Of a stretch of DNA of 64,000 bases, positions 1 to 8,710 are shown piece by piece (positions within the stretch are counted from its first letter, which is position 1; the number at the start of each line of letters is the position of its first letter). The notes beneath the pieces were generated by a model that did not search any database, was not told the DNA's origin, and worked only from the letters and a program-made list of their open reading frames with translations. The translations under genes and the position numbers were made by a program. This DNA is from Brevibacterium sp. S111 (GTDB taxonomy: Bacteria; Actinomycetota; Actinomycetes; Actinomycetales; Brevibacteriaceae): the NCBI RefSeq assembly GCF_004745075.1, contig NZ_RHFH01000008.1:1-64000 (forward strand), given 5' to 3'.

Positions 1-67
1 CAGTGACGGGCGACACGGACGTGCCGCCCCACCGCTCAGAAGACCACCGAAATCACGGCAGTACCAC

Positions 68-907
68 CTATCCAGAAAACTGATACCAGGTACGTGGACT
101 ATCGGGACCAAGTAGCGCTACGCGCCATTCAAGGAGAGACGTGCTATCTCGGGTTTCTTCGACGTAGTCTCTCCACTTACTCAGCACTGGAGCTTGGGCC
201 GCGAGCCCGTGATCTCCCCAAAGGGCCAACGTGGGAACGGTGACCCGGTACCCCACCTGATGGTCGTGTTCATCGTGATCGAGGTCTTCCCAGGTCGCTC
301 GGTAGTCCTCGAATCCCGCATGCATTGCGCCCGGTTGCTTGAAGGACTCGATGTAGTGACCGATCATCGGTTCGAGACGGTCGCGCCGCAGTGTCCATCG
401 ATGGAATAAATAGCGAAGATACTCTTCTTCCCGACCAGATGTCATTGCCTCGGGGAGGTCGTGCTGCATATGGAAGAGCCAGTGGAAAAATCCGGCCGCC
501 GTCGCGGTATCGGATTGGAACATCGCATGCGTGGGCACGACATCCAAGACCGCGAGCGTCCTGATCCGGTCAGCCTGGTCGAGCGCGAACCTGTGCGCTA
601 CTCGTGCCCCACGGTCGTGGCCGACCACATGGGAACGTTCGACGTCGAGTGCGTCGAGAAGTTCCACGATGTCGGCAGCCATGCGACGTTTGGAGTACCC
701 GCCCTGGGGCTTGTCGCTGAGCCCGTAGCTGCGCAGATCGGGGGCGATGACCCGATAGGCGTCTGGCAGGAGCGGGGTGAGCTGATCCCAGCAGGCTGAG
801 GTTTGCGGCCAGCCATGCAGGAGCACGACCGTCGGAGCATTCGGGTCAGTGTTCCCTGACAGCGTGTAGTGCAGGCGAATCGAAGGCAAGCTCAGAACAT
901 CAATCAC
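68..907 (-). pseudogene. alpha/beta hydrolase (dehalogenase/epoxide-hydrolase type), 3'-truncated
   Basis: The 279-residue protein has the alpha/beta-hydrolase N-terminal half: oxyanion motif HGWPQ at 31-35 and the nucleophile elbow GHDRG with Asp98 as nucleophile, which is typical of haloalkane/fluoroacetate dehalogenases and epoxide hydrolases rather than Ser esterases. The cap region and the LALWGDHG strand (third catalytic acid area) follow. After about residue 245 the sequence no longer resembles the family: the usual GHF/GHW block carrying the catalytic His and the final helix are missing, replaced by a tail ending RTWYQFSG. I infer a 3' end lost by recombination or frameshift, so activity is doubtful. 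It is transcribed away from the CGNR regulator gene, with a short shared intergenic region. Confidence 0.75.
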
Positions 908-916
908 AATTCGATA

Positions 917-937
917 CTAACCGCATAAAAGGGTTAG
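917..937. promoter_or_regulatory. inverted repeat between divergent genes, candidate operator
   Basis: CTAACC-(9 nt)-GGTTAG lies in the 38-bp gap between the hydrolase start (907) and the CGNR gene start (946). Position and symmetry suit autoregulation by the adjacent CGNR protein. Arms are only 6 bp, so this is tentative. Confidence 0.35.
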
Positions 938-945
938 CTCATAGA

Positions 946-1536
946 ATGAGGTCTGTGACTGCATCACAGCGTTTCGAGCCTTGGCTGTTCTACGGCGGAT
1001 CAGTGGCGCTCGATTTCGTCAACACACTGCGAGACCGGGCTACGACGCCCCGCGAGACACTGACCTCCCCGGAAACACTGAGGGTGTGGGCAGGGCAAGC
1101 CCGGCTCGTTCCACCTGAATCTGGGTTCGGCGTCGAGACCTCCATCACGGACCAGGATCTGAGCGACTGCCTTGATCTGCGTGAGAGTATTGATGCCTTG
1201 CTTGTCCCTCAAACAGCGCTGCATTCGCGGCACATTTTGCTGGTCAACCGATGGGCTGCTGCGGCTCCGCGTCAGGAGATTGACGAATCAGACCCTGAGT
1301 TGGTCATAACCAAAATGGCATCGATAGAGAACGTGTTTGGAGTGCTCGCGGCAGATGCAATCTCGATTATTGCCCAAGGAGAACAGTCACGGATCAAGGT
1401 GTGTTCGCACCAGAGGTGCGGAATACGTTTTATCGATCGGTCACGCTCGCAGCAGCGCCTCTGGTGTTCCATGCAACGATGCGGCAACCGCGCTAAGGTC
1501 GCCCGCCATGCCGCCGGGCGAGACAACAAGTCTTAG
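946..1536 (+). CDS. CGNR zinc-finger / ABATE-domain transcriptional regulator
   Basis: The 196-residue protein has an N-terminal ABATE-like segment (GGSVALDFVNTL near residue 17) and a C-terminal CGNR zinc finger with Cys153, Cys158, Cys174 and Cys179, the last within the signature CGNR. Proteins of this family are putative stress-type transcription regulators often found next to a hydrolase or oxidoreductase gene. Here it is divergent from the truncated alpha/beta hydrolase and probably controlled it. ATG 946 is the first start after the shared promoter region. The ligand is unknown. Confidence 0.8.
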   Translation: MRSVTASQRFEPWLFYGGSVALDFVNTLRDRATTPRETLTSPETLRVWAGQARLVPPESGFGVETSITDQDLSDCLDLRESIDALLVPQTALHSRHILLVNRWAAAAPRQEIDESDPELVITKMASIENVFGVLAADAISIIAQGEQSRIKVCSHQRCGIRFIDRSRSQQRLWCSMQRCGNRAKVARHAAGRDNKS

Positions 1537-1573
1537 CTCAGGCTGTCGGTAAGGTTGTGAACAGAAAGCACCG

Positions 1574-1631
1574 ATCAGGACCGTGTTACTTTTGCAGGCC
1601 CACGGGGTTCCTTCCTCGGTGTAATACCGCG
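1574..1631 (+). repeat. imperfect direct repeat, copy 1 (left of secA2)
   Basis: About 55 bp roughly 80% identical to 4204-4260, same orientation. The best conserved blocks are ATCAGGAC, TACTTTTGCAGG, ACGGGGT and GTGTA. The pair brackets the secA2 gene. The rest of the 1537-1726 gap shows no gene. Confidence 0.7.
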
Positions 1632-1726
1632 TCAACGGTGTCGAGAGAGAGCGGTCGTCATCGATCGCGTCGGTGAGCGCGCCAAGCTTCGCTGGCGGAG
1701 TAGCGGACGGTGGTTGGGGCTGGCGG

Positions 1727-4069
1727 TCAGGTGTACGTGATCGACGGTGGTCTGCCGCCCCTGATGAAGTTTCCGAGGTAGGCGACCACGCGGTCTGCTT
1801 CGGAGCCGAATGGGTTGTCGGTGACCATGTACGTCCAGGTCGATGACGGGCGGCGCAGGCCGAGATCGCCGAGGGTTGTGGCGTCGTCGGGTGCGTTGTC
1901 GAGAACCCGCCGGACTGCTGCGAGGGCGTCGGGGCCGAGGCTGCGGAACGAGTCGCCGGCGATTCGATTGAACTCGTCCAGCGGGTTCTGCCTACCCAGA
2001 ACTCGCAGGTGGATGCCCTCGCGGACGGCGGCGAGGTGGTTCAGGTGATCGGTCCAGGCGCGGTCGAGCTGGTAAAGCACGACTTCCGTGGCGAGGCGGC
2101 GACGTTGCGCCGCCCATGCGCCCGCCCGGCCGGGAGCATCCGTGAAGACCTGCTGGAGGTAGTCATCGAGCGCGTCGGGTTCGGTGAGGAGGCGTTCGCG
2201 GGTATCCAGGATCGCCTGTCGATGCTGGTCGGTCATGGTGTGGTAGCTGCGGGTGGTGCGGTGCAGCTGCAGCAATTTGCCCTCGGCGACGCGCTGCGAG
2301 TGCTCGTAGAGACGCGCGAACTTCCGGTCGCCGATGAGCCCGTCTGGGGCGATGGAGCGGGGCTGGTCGCTGATGCGGAGCTGTTCGGTCACCACGTCGT
2401 CTTCGAGGCTGGTGTAGAACACGGACCTGCCGGGGTCGCCTTGCCTGCCCGACCTGCCGCGCAGTTGCCGGTCGAGGCGGGCCGAGTCGTATCGTCCGAG
2501 CCCGATGACGAGCAGGCCGCCGGTCTCGGCAGCTCCTGGACCGAGTTGGATGTCGACGCCTCGGCCGGCCATCTGTGTGGACACGGTGACCGCACCGTGC
2601 TCGCCGGCGCGGGCGATGATTTCAGCCTCGGCAGCGTCGTTCTTCGCGTTGAGTACCCGCGCTTCGACACCCAGCTCGGCGAGCAATCGGGCGAAGCGCT
2701 CAGAATCGGCCACGCTGCCGGTACCGATGAGCACCGGCTGTCCCGCATCATGGGCTGCACGCACGGCGTCGGCTGCGGCGGTGTCGCGTTGCTCGACGGT
2801 GGCGAACAGCCGGTCTGCGGCGTCCTCGCGGATGCAGGGGCGGTGGGTGGGGATGACCCCGGTCTTGATGTCGAGGTCTTCGGCGAGGCGCTCGGCCGCT
2901 TCGAGGGCGGTGCCGCTCATCCCGGTGAGGGTCCGATAGCCGCGGGCGACTGTCTCCACGAGCACCTGGTCGAGGATCTCAGCTTGCCCGGTCACCTCCA
3001 GTCCCTCTTTGCGCTCGATGGCGGCGTGGAGACCGTCCGGCCAACGCTGACGATCCGCGACCCGGCCACGGGCATCGTTGACCAGCTGCACCCGTCCATC
3101 GGTGACGAGGTAATGCACGTCGCGTTCGACCAGCGCGTGCGCGTGCAGTGCGACATGCGCCGCCGTCAACAGTTCGACATGCTCCTGCGCATATAGGTCA
3201 TCGATGCCGAGCGCCGATTCGACACGAGCGATACCTGCCTCGGTGAACGCGACGCTGCGCCGGTCGCCCTCGACCTGATAGTGCTCCTCCTCGGTCAGTT
3301 CCGCGATGACCTGCGCCAAAGATGCTTCTTCTGGTTGCGGGTCGGCGTCGCCGGCGATCACCAGCGGCACCATCGCGTCATCGAGCAGCACGGCGTCGAT
3401 CTCATCGACCACCGCGGCGTCCAATCCCGGCACCAGCCGCCGTGCCTCGGGGAGGCGCTGGCGGTCGCGCAGCAGATCGAACCCGATCTGGTGCACCGTC
3501 GCGTACACGACGTCAGCCCGGTACGCTTCGGAGCGATCCGGCTGACCCATTCCGTCGACGACCGCAGCGCAGGTTAGGCCGAACGCGGAGAACAACGGTT
3601 CTCCGGCATCGGCGTCTCGGCCCGCCAGGTAGTCGTTTGCCGAAAGCACGTGCACGCGCCGGCCGGCCGCGGCGAGACCGGCGGACACGAGGAACCCGAC
3701 CAGCGTCTTGCCCTCGCCCGTGGCCATATCGACTACCCGGCCGCGTAGCATGCTCACGGCGGCGAGCAGCTGCACCTCGAACGGCTCCAACCCCAGCCGA
3801 CGCCGCGCCACCTCACTCGCCACGCCGAGAAAGCGCGCCAGCTCGTCATCATCGTCCAAACTGATCGACACGGACCCAGCCGAACGTCTCAGAAGATCGT
3901 CGTCAGTGAAGCAACGCAGCGACGCGCGCTGGGAGACGATGCCCTCGACCAGCGACGCATACGTGCGCAGGTTCGCCGTGCCAGGATCCTGGCGGAAACG
4001 ACTCACCCACCTCAGAGGGCGCTGCCACCACGCCCCCTGTTCACGCAACGGCTCGGGTCCGACCATCAC
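1727..4069 (-). CDS. secA2: SecA2-type preprotein translocase ATPase
   Basis: At 780 residues with no C-terminal zinc-binding tail this matches accessory actinobacterial SecA2 rather than housekeeping SecA1 (about 900 or more). Visible elements are Walker A MATGEGKT at 115-122, DEAD motif DEID at 222-225, the preprotein cross-linking region, SGTA before the second helicase domain, STQMAGRGVDI, and motif VI QLRGRSGRQGDPG. It would energise export of a subset of proteins through SecYEG at the membrane. The start is GTG 4069 or the adjacent ATG 4066, with GTGAGG just upstream favouring 4066. No SecY2 or accessory Sec genes sit nearby. The gene stands alone between two imperfect direct repeats in an accessory region, so it may be an extra copy. 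This is inference, since the rest of the genome is not visible. Confidence 0.88.
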   Translation of the reverse strand: MMVGPEPLREQGAWWQRPLRWVSRFRQDPGTANLRTYASLVEGIVSQRASLRCFTDDDLLRRSAGSVSISLDDDDELARFLGVASEVARRRLGLEPFEVQLLAAVSMLRGRVVDMATGEGKTLVGFLVSAGLAAAGRRVHVLSANDYLAGRDADAGEPLFSAFGLTCAAVVDGMGQPDRSEAYRADVVYATVHQIGFDLLRDRQRLPEARRLVPGLDAAVVDEIDAVLLDDAMVPLVIAGDADPQPEEASLAQVIAELTEEEHYQVEGDRRSVAFTEAGIARVESALGIDDLYAQEHVELLTAAHVALHAHALVERDVHYLVTDGRVQLVNDARGRVADRQRWPDGLHAAIERKEGLEVTGQAEILDQVLVETVARGYRTLTGMSGTALEAAERLAEDLDIKTGVIPTHRPCIREDAADRLFATVEQRDTAAADAVRAAHDAGQPVLIGTGSVADSERFARLLAELGVEARVLNAKNDAAEAEIIARAGEHGAVTVSTQMAGRGVDIQLGPGAAETGGLLVIGLGRYDSARLDRQLRGRSGRQGDPGRSVFYTSLEDDVVTEQLRISDQPRSIAPDGLIGDRKFARLYEHSQRVAEGKLLQLHRTTRSYHTMTDQHRQAILDTRERLLTEPDALDDYLQQVFTDAPGRAGAWAAQRRRLATEVVLYQLDRAWTDHLNHLAAVREGIHLRVLGRQNPLDEFNRIAGDSFRSLGPDALAAVRRVLDNAPDDATTLGDLGLRRPSSTWTYMVTDNPFGSEADRVVAYLGNFIRGGRPPSITYT

Positions 4070-4203
4070 CTCACGCTACCTGACCACCCTGACCGGGATC
4101 AGGGAACAGCTACTGGCACGGACTCGGCTCGACCTCGCTCAAGCCGCCTCCTGGAAGCGGTAAGTCCGCATCCGAGTAGGCTGAGCAGCGCAGAATCAGG
4201 CCA

Positions 4204-4260
4204 ATCAGGACGCTCGTACTTTTGCAGGACTACGGGGTGTCTTTCTCTGTGTATAGACGG
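4204..4260 (+). repeat. imperfect direct repeat, copy 2 (right of secA2)
   Basis: Partner of 1574-1631. After the main block both copies also share an ATCGATCGC(A/G)T patch further right, so the homologous segment may originally have been longer. The gap 4070-4338 holds no other gene that I can see. Confidence 0.7.
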
Positions 4261-4338
4261 TTCAGTATCGATCGCATTATGTTAATCGGGGTCGTTCGCC
4301 TTTGCTGTCGCCATGATGAAAGCAGAAATGAGTAGTGA

Positions 4339-4806
4339 TTATGTTCTCAATTGCGAGGAGACGTTGCCGATCCAGCGTCGTTGTTCCGGGGTTTCCACCG
4401 CTTGCGGATGGTAGTTCTTTCTTACCCAGGCCACGGCGGCATTGGCGGGTACCCCACCGATGATGGCGAGCGCGGCTAAGGCCGTTCCCGTTCGGCCTAT
4501 GCCGCCGTCGCAGGCGATCTCGACCCGTTCGATTGCGGCTCGTTCGTACGCCTCATGGAGTGCTGCGACGGCGTCAGCCGTGGAGGTCGGGAGGGAGAAG
4601 TCCTGCCATAGAACCCAGCGGTGTGGCCAGAGATCGATACGCGGGGCGCGTCCCAGGAGATAGAACCCGAACTGAGGATCGAGTCCGTTGGGAAGCGGCG
4701 CGAGTAGGCCACGCCCTCGAACCCGGCGGCCATCGGGAAACTCAACCACGCCGTTACCGGTTTCCCATGTCTCGATCGCGTTCATGTCGCGGTGCCTATG
4801 CTTCAT
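4339..4806 (-). CDS. protein-tyrosine/dual-specificity phosphatase-like protein
   Basis: The protein carries the Cys-phosphatase signature CDGGIGRTGTAL, a CX5RT P-loop with Cys as nucleophile and Arg for phosphate binding, about 60 residues before the end. Upstream is a small fold of strands around RIDLWPHRWVLWQDF. It is 155 residues from ATG 4806, which overlaps the end of the preceding gene, or 149 from ATG 4788, which lies just after that gene's stop. The overlap with the winged-helix gene means the two are co-transcribed. The substrate could be a phosphoprotein or small molecule. A general acid Asp upstream of the loop is not certain. It belongs to the cassette with the PEP-synthase-like enzyme at 5883. 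Confidence 0.72.
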   Translation of the reverse strand: MKHRHRDMNAIETWETGNGVVEFPDGRRVRGRGLLAPLPNGLDPQFGFYLLGRAPRIDLWPHRWVLWQDFSLPTSTADAVAALHEAYERAAIERVEIACDGGIGRTGTALAALAIIGGVPANAAVAWVRKNYHPQAVETPEQRRWIGNVSSQLRT

Positions 4807-5431
4807 TTCGTCGGTCGATACAGAGGGTTGCGACGAGGTCTTCGTGGAGTTGGAACCAGACGCGGTGGCAGGAGTCGATGTCGGTCTTGTCGATCCAGTC
4901 AAGTTCCCCGCTCATGGCCCTGCGTAACGCCAACTCGTACCGCGCGACGTAGCCGTCGAACCTTGCGAGAACGGCAGATAGATTCTCGATCAAAGGAGCA
5001 AGTTCCGTTCCGAGGGCCGTCAGTTCTTCGAGAACCCGCCCATCCCATGCGCGATCGAAATGATCATTGGGCGCGAACTGATGCGTTTCGGTCGGTTTGA
5101 TCTGCCAGTCGGTGACCGCTCGCAACAAGCGAGCGTTGAGCGGGAGGAAGACCCGGTAGGTGGACGCAACTACGCCATCGGGGTCGGCGCTCACGCGCTC
5201 TGCCGCGAGTTGGCGCTCGTTCTCCGCCTTGCCAAAGTCGGTGAGCGACCACCCATCGAGGTCGGCGAACGCGACGTGCTGCACCCACCCCGCATGTTCC
5301 GCGACGCTCAACTGGCGCAGCGCGTCGGCGTGGCTCGTTCCTGCACGCTCGGCAACCGCTTCGCTGTCGGCGAACCCCACGAGCCGCACGGCGTGCAGCA
5401 CGAGTAGTGATGCCGCGGAATGATGGGTCAT
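4796..5431 (-). CDS. winged-helix DNA-binding protein
   Basis: The first ~70 residues of this 211-residue protein look like a MarR/PadR-type winged helix: helical ADSEAVAERAGTSHADALRQL, then HAGWV and a wing ending GWSLTDFGKAE. The C-terminal 130 residues are helical without a recognised domain. The start ATG 5431 overlaps the stop of the upstream HTH gene by 4 bp (ATGA), and its end overlaps the phosphatase gene, so the three minus-strand genes form an operon. Regulation of the divergent PEP-synthase-like gene is a reasonable inference. Confidence 0.65.
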   Translation of the reverse strand: MTHHSAASLLVLHAVRLVGFADSEAVAERAGTSHADALRQLSVAEHAGWVQHVAFADLDGWSLTDFGKAENERQLAAERVSADPDGVVASTYRVFLPLNARLLRAVTDWQIKPTETHQFAPNDHFDRAWDGRVLEELTALGTELAPLIENLSAVLARFDGYVARYELALRRAMSGELDWIDKTDIDSCHRVWFQLHEDLVATLCIDRRNEA

Positions 5432-5832
5432 ATTCGCTTGTCCTGCCGGGCGCTAAGGCGGTTGACGTACTGCTGGCACGCCTGTGGCGAGCGGAAGCCC
5501 ATCGCCTCGGCGATCTGCGCCCAGGTCAGCCCCTCGTTGCGAGCTGCGAAGAGCAGACCGATCTCCACGCTCTCAACCTCGGCGCGAGCGGCCGGGAGCA
5601 ACGAGAGCGCTCCCAGGAGTTCATCCGGGGTCAGTTCGGATGAACGCCACAGGGCGTACTGCGTCAGCTCGACCGCTGACGGCGGAGCCGGTTCAGGTCG
5701 CCACGGCCGCGGCTCCAACTGGTCTGCACCTTTGTCGAGAAGCATGCCTTGGGCGTTGCGCTCACGCTCGGCCTGCGCATGGTCGGCGGGGCCGGGTCGT
5801 TCGAGGTCGTGCTTGCGTTCCATGCCACCCAT
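5428..5832 (-). CDS. helix-turn-helix protein, divergent from PEP-synthase-like gene
   Basis: The 134-residue protein has a C-terminal HTH: NEGLTWAQIAEAMGFRSPQA followed by CQQYVNRL, preceded by a helical segment SSELTPDELLGALS. The N-terminal 45 residues are charged and probably disordered. ATG 5832 is the upstream start, but ATG 5823 has a better-placed AGGA. It is the first gene of the minus-strand trio and faces the gene at 5883 across about 50 bp containing a TTGACA box on the minus strand (5854-5859). It is likely a local regulator. Confidence 0.65.
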   Translation of the reverse strand: MGGMERKHDLERPGPADHAQAERERNAQGMLLDKGADQLEPRPWRPEPAPPSAVELTQYALWRSSELTPDELLGALSLLPAARAEVESVEIGLLFAARNEGLTWAQIAEAMGFRSPQACQQYVNRLSARQDKRI

Positions 5833-5882
5833 CCTGCTACGATCAACACACTGTTGTCAATACTTCATTGATTGGTGGTGTG

Positions 5883-7040
5883 ATGCTCACAACGCTCTCC
5901 GAGGCGAGCCGGACGGACACGGGCGGGAAAGCGGCGACGCTCGGAGTGCTGCTGCGCGCGGGGCTGCCGGTACCCGATGGGTTCGTCGTGCCGAGCGGCA
6001 TCCAGCGGACCGGCATCGAGGTCGGGCGCTCGTTGCGCGATGCGGTTGCCCGTGAACTGGCGCGGATGGGCGACCCTGTGGTGGCCGTGAGGTCATCGGC
6101 GACGGACGAGGACAGCGCAGAGGCGTCGGCCGCGGGCCAGTACGAGACCGTCCTCGGCGTGCGCGGCGCAGACGATGTGTGCCAGGCGGTCGCGACCTGC
6201 TGGGCTTCGGCCCGCGCCACGCGAGTGGGCGACTACTGGACTCGCTCAGGTGACACGTCGCCGCAGGCTTCGGGCATGTCAGTGCTCGTGCAGCCGGTCA
6301 TCGAGGCCGATGTCTCAGGAGTCATGTTCACCCCTCAGCACGCCGATGAGCCGACGCGGATCGAAGCGTCTTGGGGGCTGGGTCTGCCAGTCGTGGGCGG
6401 TACCGTCGCCCCCGACGCCTACGAGGTCACCCCGGACGGGATCGTCGGCTTCTCGGCGGGAAGCAAGCAGACCCGTGTCGACCTGGATCACGAGCACGGC
6501 GGTGTCGCGACCAGTGCCGTCGCCCCCGACCGGCAATCCGCGCGCACCCTGGACGACGCCACGGTCACAGCCTTGGCCGACCTGGGCTGGATCGCGACTG
6601 CGCTTGGCGGGCCGCAAGACGTTGAATGGGCGGTTGCTGACGGCACTGTCTGGATTCTTCAAGCACGTCCGATCACCGCCGCGCTTCCGGCCCGCAAGGT
6701 TCATGATTCGTCCGATCAGGCCGGGGTGCTGAGCGGCACTCCGGGTGCTCACGGAACCGTCACCGCGGCGGCTCGTGTCGTGCGCGGGCCTTCGGACTTC
6801 CCGACTGTCCGCGCGGGTGACATCGTGATCTGCCCGTACACCGGTCCCGCTTGGACGCCGCTGTTCACTGTCGCCGCCGGGGTCGTCACCGAGACCGGCG
6901 GCGCGCTCTCGCACGCCGCGATCGTCGCCCGCGAGTACGGCATCCCTGCCGTGCTCGGCATCGACGGCGCCACTGCCCATATCGAGAACGGTGACCGAAT
7001 CACGCTTGACGGGACAGCCGGAACTGTGACCGTTCTTTGA
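5883..7040 (+). CDS. compact PEP-synthase/PPDK-like protein (ATP-grasp plus phosphohistidine swivel)
   Basis: The 385-residue protein has two domains. The PPDK N-terminal ATP-grasp domain spans about 10-275, with GGKAATLGVLLRAGLPVPDG near residue 14 and VAVRSSATDEDSAEAS near residue 65. The swivelling phosphohistidine domain spans about 300-385, with TGGALSHAAIVAREYG and His344 as the phospho-acceptor. The PEP/pyruvate TIM barrel of PEP synthase and PPDK is absent, as is the middle substrate domain of rifampin phosphotransferase. It could therefore charge its own histidine from ATP, with the final acceptor unknown. ATG 5883 is chosen because alignable sequence begins there and it lies past the divergent promoter. 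The downstream phosphatase, ABC exporter and the upstream minus-strand phosphatase form its context. Confidence 0.82.
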   Translation: MLTTLSEASRTDTGGKAATLGVLLRAGLPVPDGFVVPSGIQRTGIEVGRSLRDAVARELARMGDPVVAVRSSATDEDSAEASAAGQYETVLGVRGADDVCQAVATCWASARATRVGDYWTRSGDTSPQASGMSVLVQPVIEADVSGVMFTPQHADEPTRIEASWGLGLPVVGGTVAPDAYEVTPDGIVGFSAGSKQTRVDLDHEHGGVATSAVAPDRQSARTLDDATVTALADLGWIATALGGPQDVEWAVADGTVWILQARPITAALPARKVHDSSDQAGVLSGTPGAHGTVTAAARVVRGPSDFPTVRAGDIVICPYTGPAWTPLFTVAAGVVTETGGALSHAAIVAREYGIPAVLGIDGATAHIENGDRITLDGTAGTVTVL

Positions 7041-7072
7041 CCCCAAACCCTACCCCCGACTGAAAGGAGAGC

Positions 7073-7095
7073 GGGAGCATCGTCATGATGCTCCC
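7073..7095 (+). promoter_or_regulatory. hairpin between Shine-Dalgarno sequence and start codon
   Basis: GGGAGCATC and GATGCTCCC form a perfect 9-bp stem with loop GTCAT. It sits between a strong AAAGGAG (7063-7069) and ATG 7105. If it folds in the mRNA it brings the SD to about 13 nt from the start codon, and it could set translation of the histidine phosphatase. Confidence 0.5.
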
Positions 7096-7104
7096 GACCC
7101 ACTC

Positions 7105-7707
7105 ATGGCAACCAGGTATCTCTACATTGCCCGGCACGGTGACGCCGACGCGTTCGGCAACCTCACTGACACCGGGCACGAACAGGCCCGCCTGCTGGGT
7201 CAGCGATTGGCGCATCTTCCCATCGACGCCGTGTACCACTCGCCTTTGCCACGAGCCGCCGATAGCGCCCAACAACTCAACATCTTCCTCACTGGCACTG
7301 CGCCCGTCAGCGGAGCACCCGAGCTGATCGACCACGTACCCTACGTGCCCACACCGGAAGAGACTCCACCGTCGTGGGTGCCGTTCTTCGACGGCTACGA
7401 CACCAACGAGGCCGAGGCCGGGCACAAGATCGCCCGGAGCCTCACCGCGAGATTCGCCACACCGCCCGAGGGCGACGACGATGCGCACGAAGTGCTCATC
7501 ACCCATGCCTACCCGATCGCGTGGCTCATCCGTCATGCCCTGGACGCACCGGCGGTGCGGTGGCTCGGCCTCAGCAGCGCCAACGCCGCTCTGACCGTGA
7601 TCGAGAACCGGCCCGAGCTGCCGCCGAGCATCACCATGTTCAACGACATGAGCCACCTTCGCCCCGAACTGCAATGGACGGGTTTCCCCAAGACGCTGCG
7701 CCCCTGA
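7105..7707 (+). CDS. histidine phosphatase family protein (phosphoglycerate-mutase-like)
   Basis: The N-terminal ARHGDAD block (RHG motif, His as phospho-acceptor) appears at residues 9-15 of 200. The second-half HAYPIAW patch supplies the other active-site His. Size and motif fit the small PGAM/SixA-like branch, which removes phosphate from proteins or small metabolites. It lies 64 bp after the PEP-synthase-like gene and 28 bp before the ABC ATPase gene, all on the plus strand, suggesting one transcript. The substrate is not identifiable from sequence. Confidence 0.82.
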   Translation: MATRYLYIARHGDADAFGNLTDTGHEQARLLGQRLAHLPIDAVYHSPLPRAADSAQQLNIFLTGTAPVSGAPELIDHVPYVPTPEETPPSWVPFFDGYDTNEAEAGHKIARSLTARFATPPEGDDDAHEVLITHAYPIAWLIRHALDAPAVRWLGLSSANAALTVIENRPELPPSITMFNDMSHLRPELQWTGFPKTLRP

Positions 7708-7735
7708 ACGCCGCGAGAAAGACAAGGAGATTCGA

Positions 7736-8710
7736 GTGAGTGACTATGTAATCGAGGCCGAGGGGCTGGTGAAGCGGTATGGCAAGCACACTGCGCTGGA
7801 CGGCGTGGATCTGCGTGCCCGCCCTGGAACCGTTCTCGGCGTCCTCGGCCCGAACGGGGCCGGGAAAACAACGGCGATCCGCATCTTGGCGACCCTGACC
7901 GGCCTCGATGCCGGAACCGCCAGAGTCGGCGGCATGGACGTAACCCGCGACGCGGCCAAGGTGCGACGGATCATCGGTTTGACCGGCCAGTACGCGACGC
8001 TGGACGAAGAACTCACAGGAGTAGGCAACCTGATCCTGATCGGGAGTCTGCTCGACCTGCGCAAACCCGAGGCCGCCCGCCGAGCAGACGCGCTGTTGGA
8101 TCGTTTCGGCCTGACGGAGGCCGCGGGAAAGCCCGTGGCTACCTACTCCGGTGGGATGCGCCGACGCCTCGATCTGGCGGCAAGCCTGGTCGGTCATCCT
8201 CGCGTCGTGTTCCTCGATGAACCCTCGGTCGGCCTCGACCCCGGCAAACGCGAAGAACTGTGGCGGATCATCCGCGAACTCACCACGGATGGCGTCAGCG
8301 TCCTCCTGACGACGCAGTACCTCGAAGAAGCCGACGCGCTGGCCGACGAGATAAGCGTGATCGACCACGGGCGCGTGATCGCCCACGGCACCCCGCCTGA
8401 ACTCAAGCAGATCGTCGGTGGGCAGGCCATCGCCATTCGCCCCAAGAATCCCGTAGACGTGGAGAAAGCCGCTGCCATCCTCGCCGCCGTGTCCGGCCAC
8501 CCGGTCGAGCACGCCGCTCAACAAGAGTTGGTCGCGCCAGTGGACAGTGACCGGGCGATGTTCGACATCGCCCGCCGCTTCGAAGCGGAGAGCATCGAGG
8601 TTGCCGAGTTCGCGTTACGGCTCCCCAGCCTTGACGAAGTGTTCTTCACCCTGACCGGCGCACCCGCCACCAGCGGCAAGACCGACGAGGCCGAAAGGAG
8701 CCACGCATGA
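7736..8710 (+). CDS. ABC transporter ATP-binding protein, DrrA type
   Basis: The 324-residue ATPase has Walker A GPNGAGKTT near residue 39, signature YSGGMRRRLDLA near 140, Walker B VVFLDEP, and DPGKREELW D-loop region. The C-terminal ~90 residues match the DrrA/daunorubicin-resistance extension. The start is GTG 7736 with AAGGAGA 6 nt upstream. The D-loop context reads LDEPSVGLDP rather than the common LDEPTTGLDP. It pairs with the permease at 8707, overlapping by 4 bp, to make an exporter for a drug-like or lipid molecule. The substrate is unknown. Confidence 0.9.
   Translation: MSDYVIEAEGLVKRYGKHTALDGVDLRARPGTVLGVLGPNGAGKTTAIRILATLTGLDAGTARVGGMDVTRDAAKVRRIIGLTGQYATLDEELTGVGNLILIGSLLDLRKPEAARRADALLDRFGLTEAAGKPVATYSGGMRRRLDLAASLVGHPRVVFLDEPSVGLDPGKREELWRIIRELTTDGVSVLLTTQYLEEADALADEISVIDHGRVIAHGTPPELKQIVGGQAIAIRPKNPVDVEKAAAILAAVSGHPVEHAAQQELVAPVDSDRAMFDIARRFEAESIEVAEFALRLPSLDEVFFTLTGAPATSGKTDEAERSHA

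Noticed and set aside
2009..3196. 395-codon plus-strand frame opposite secA2
   Set aside because: It is antisense to clear SecA motifs, has no ribosome site and no family features; GC-rich codon use creates it.
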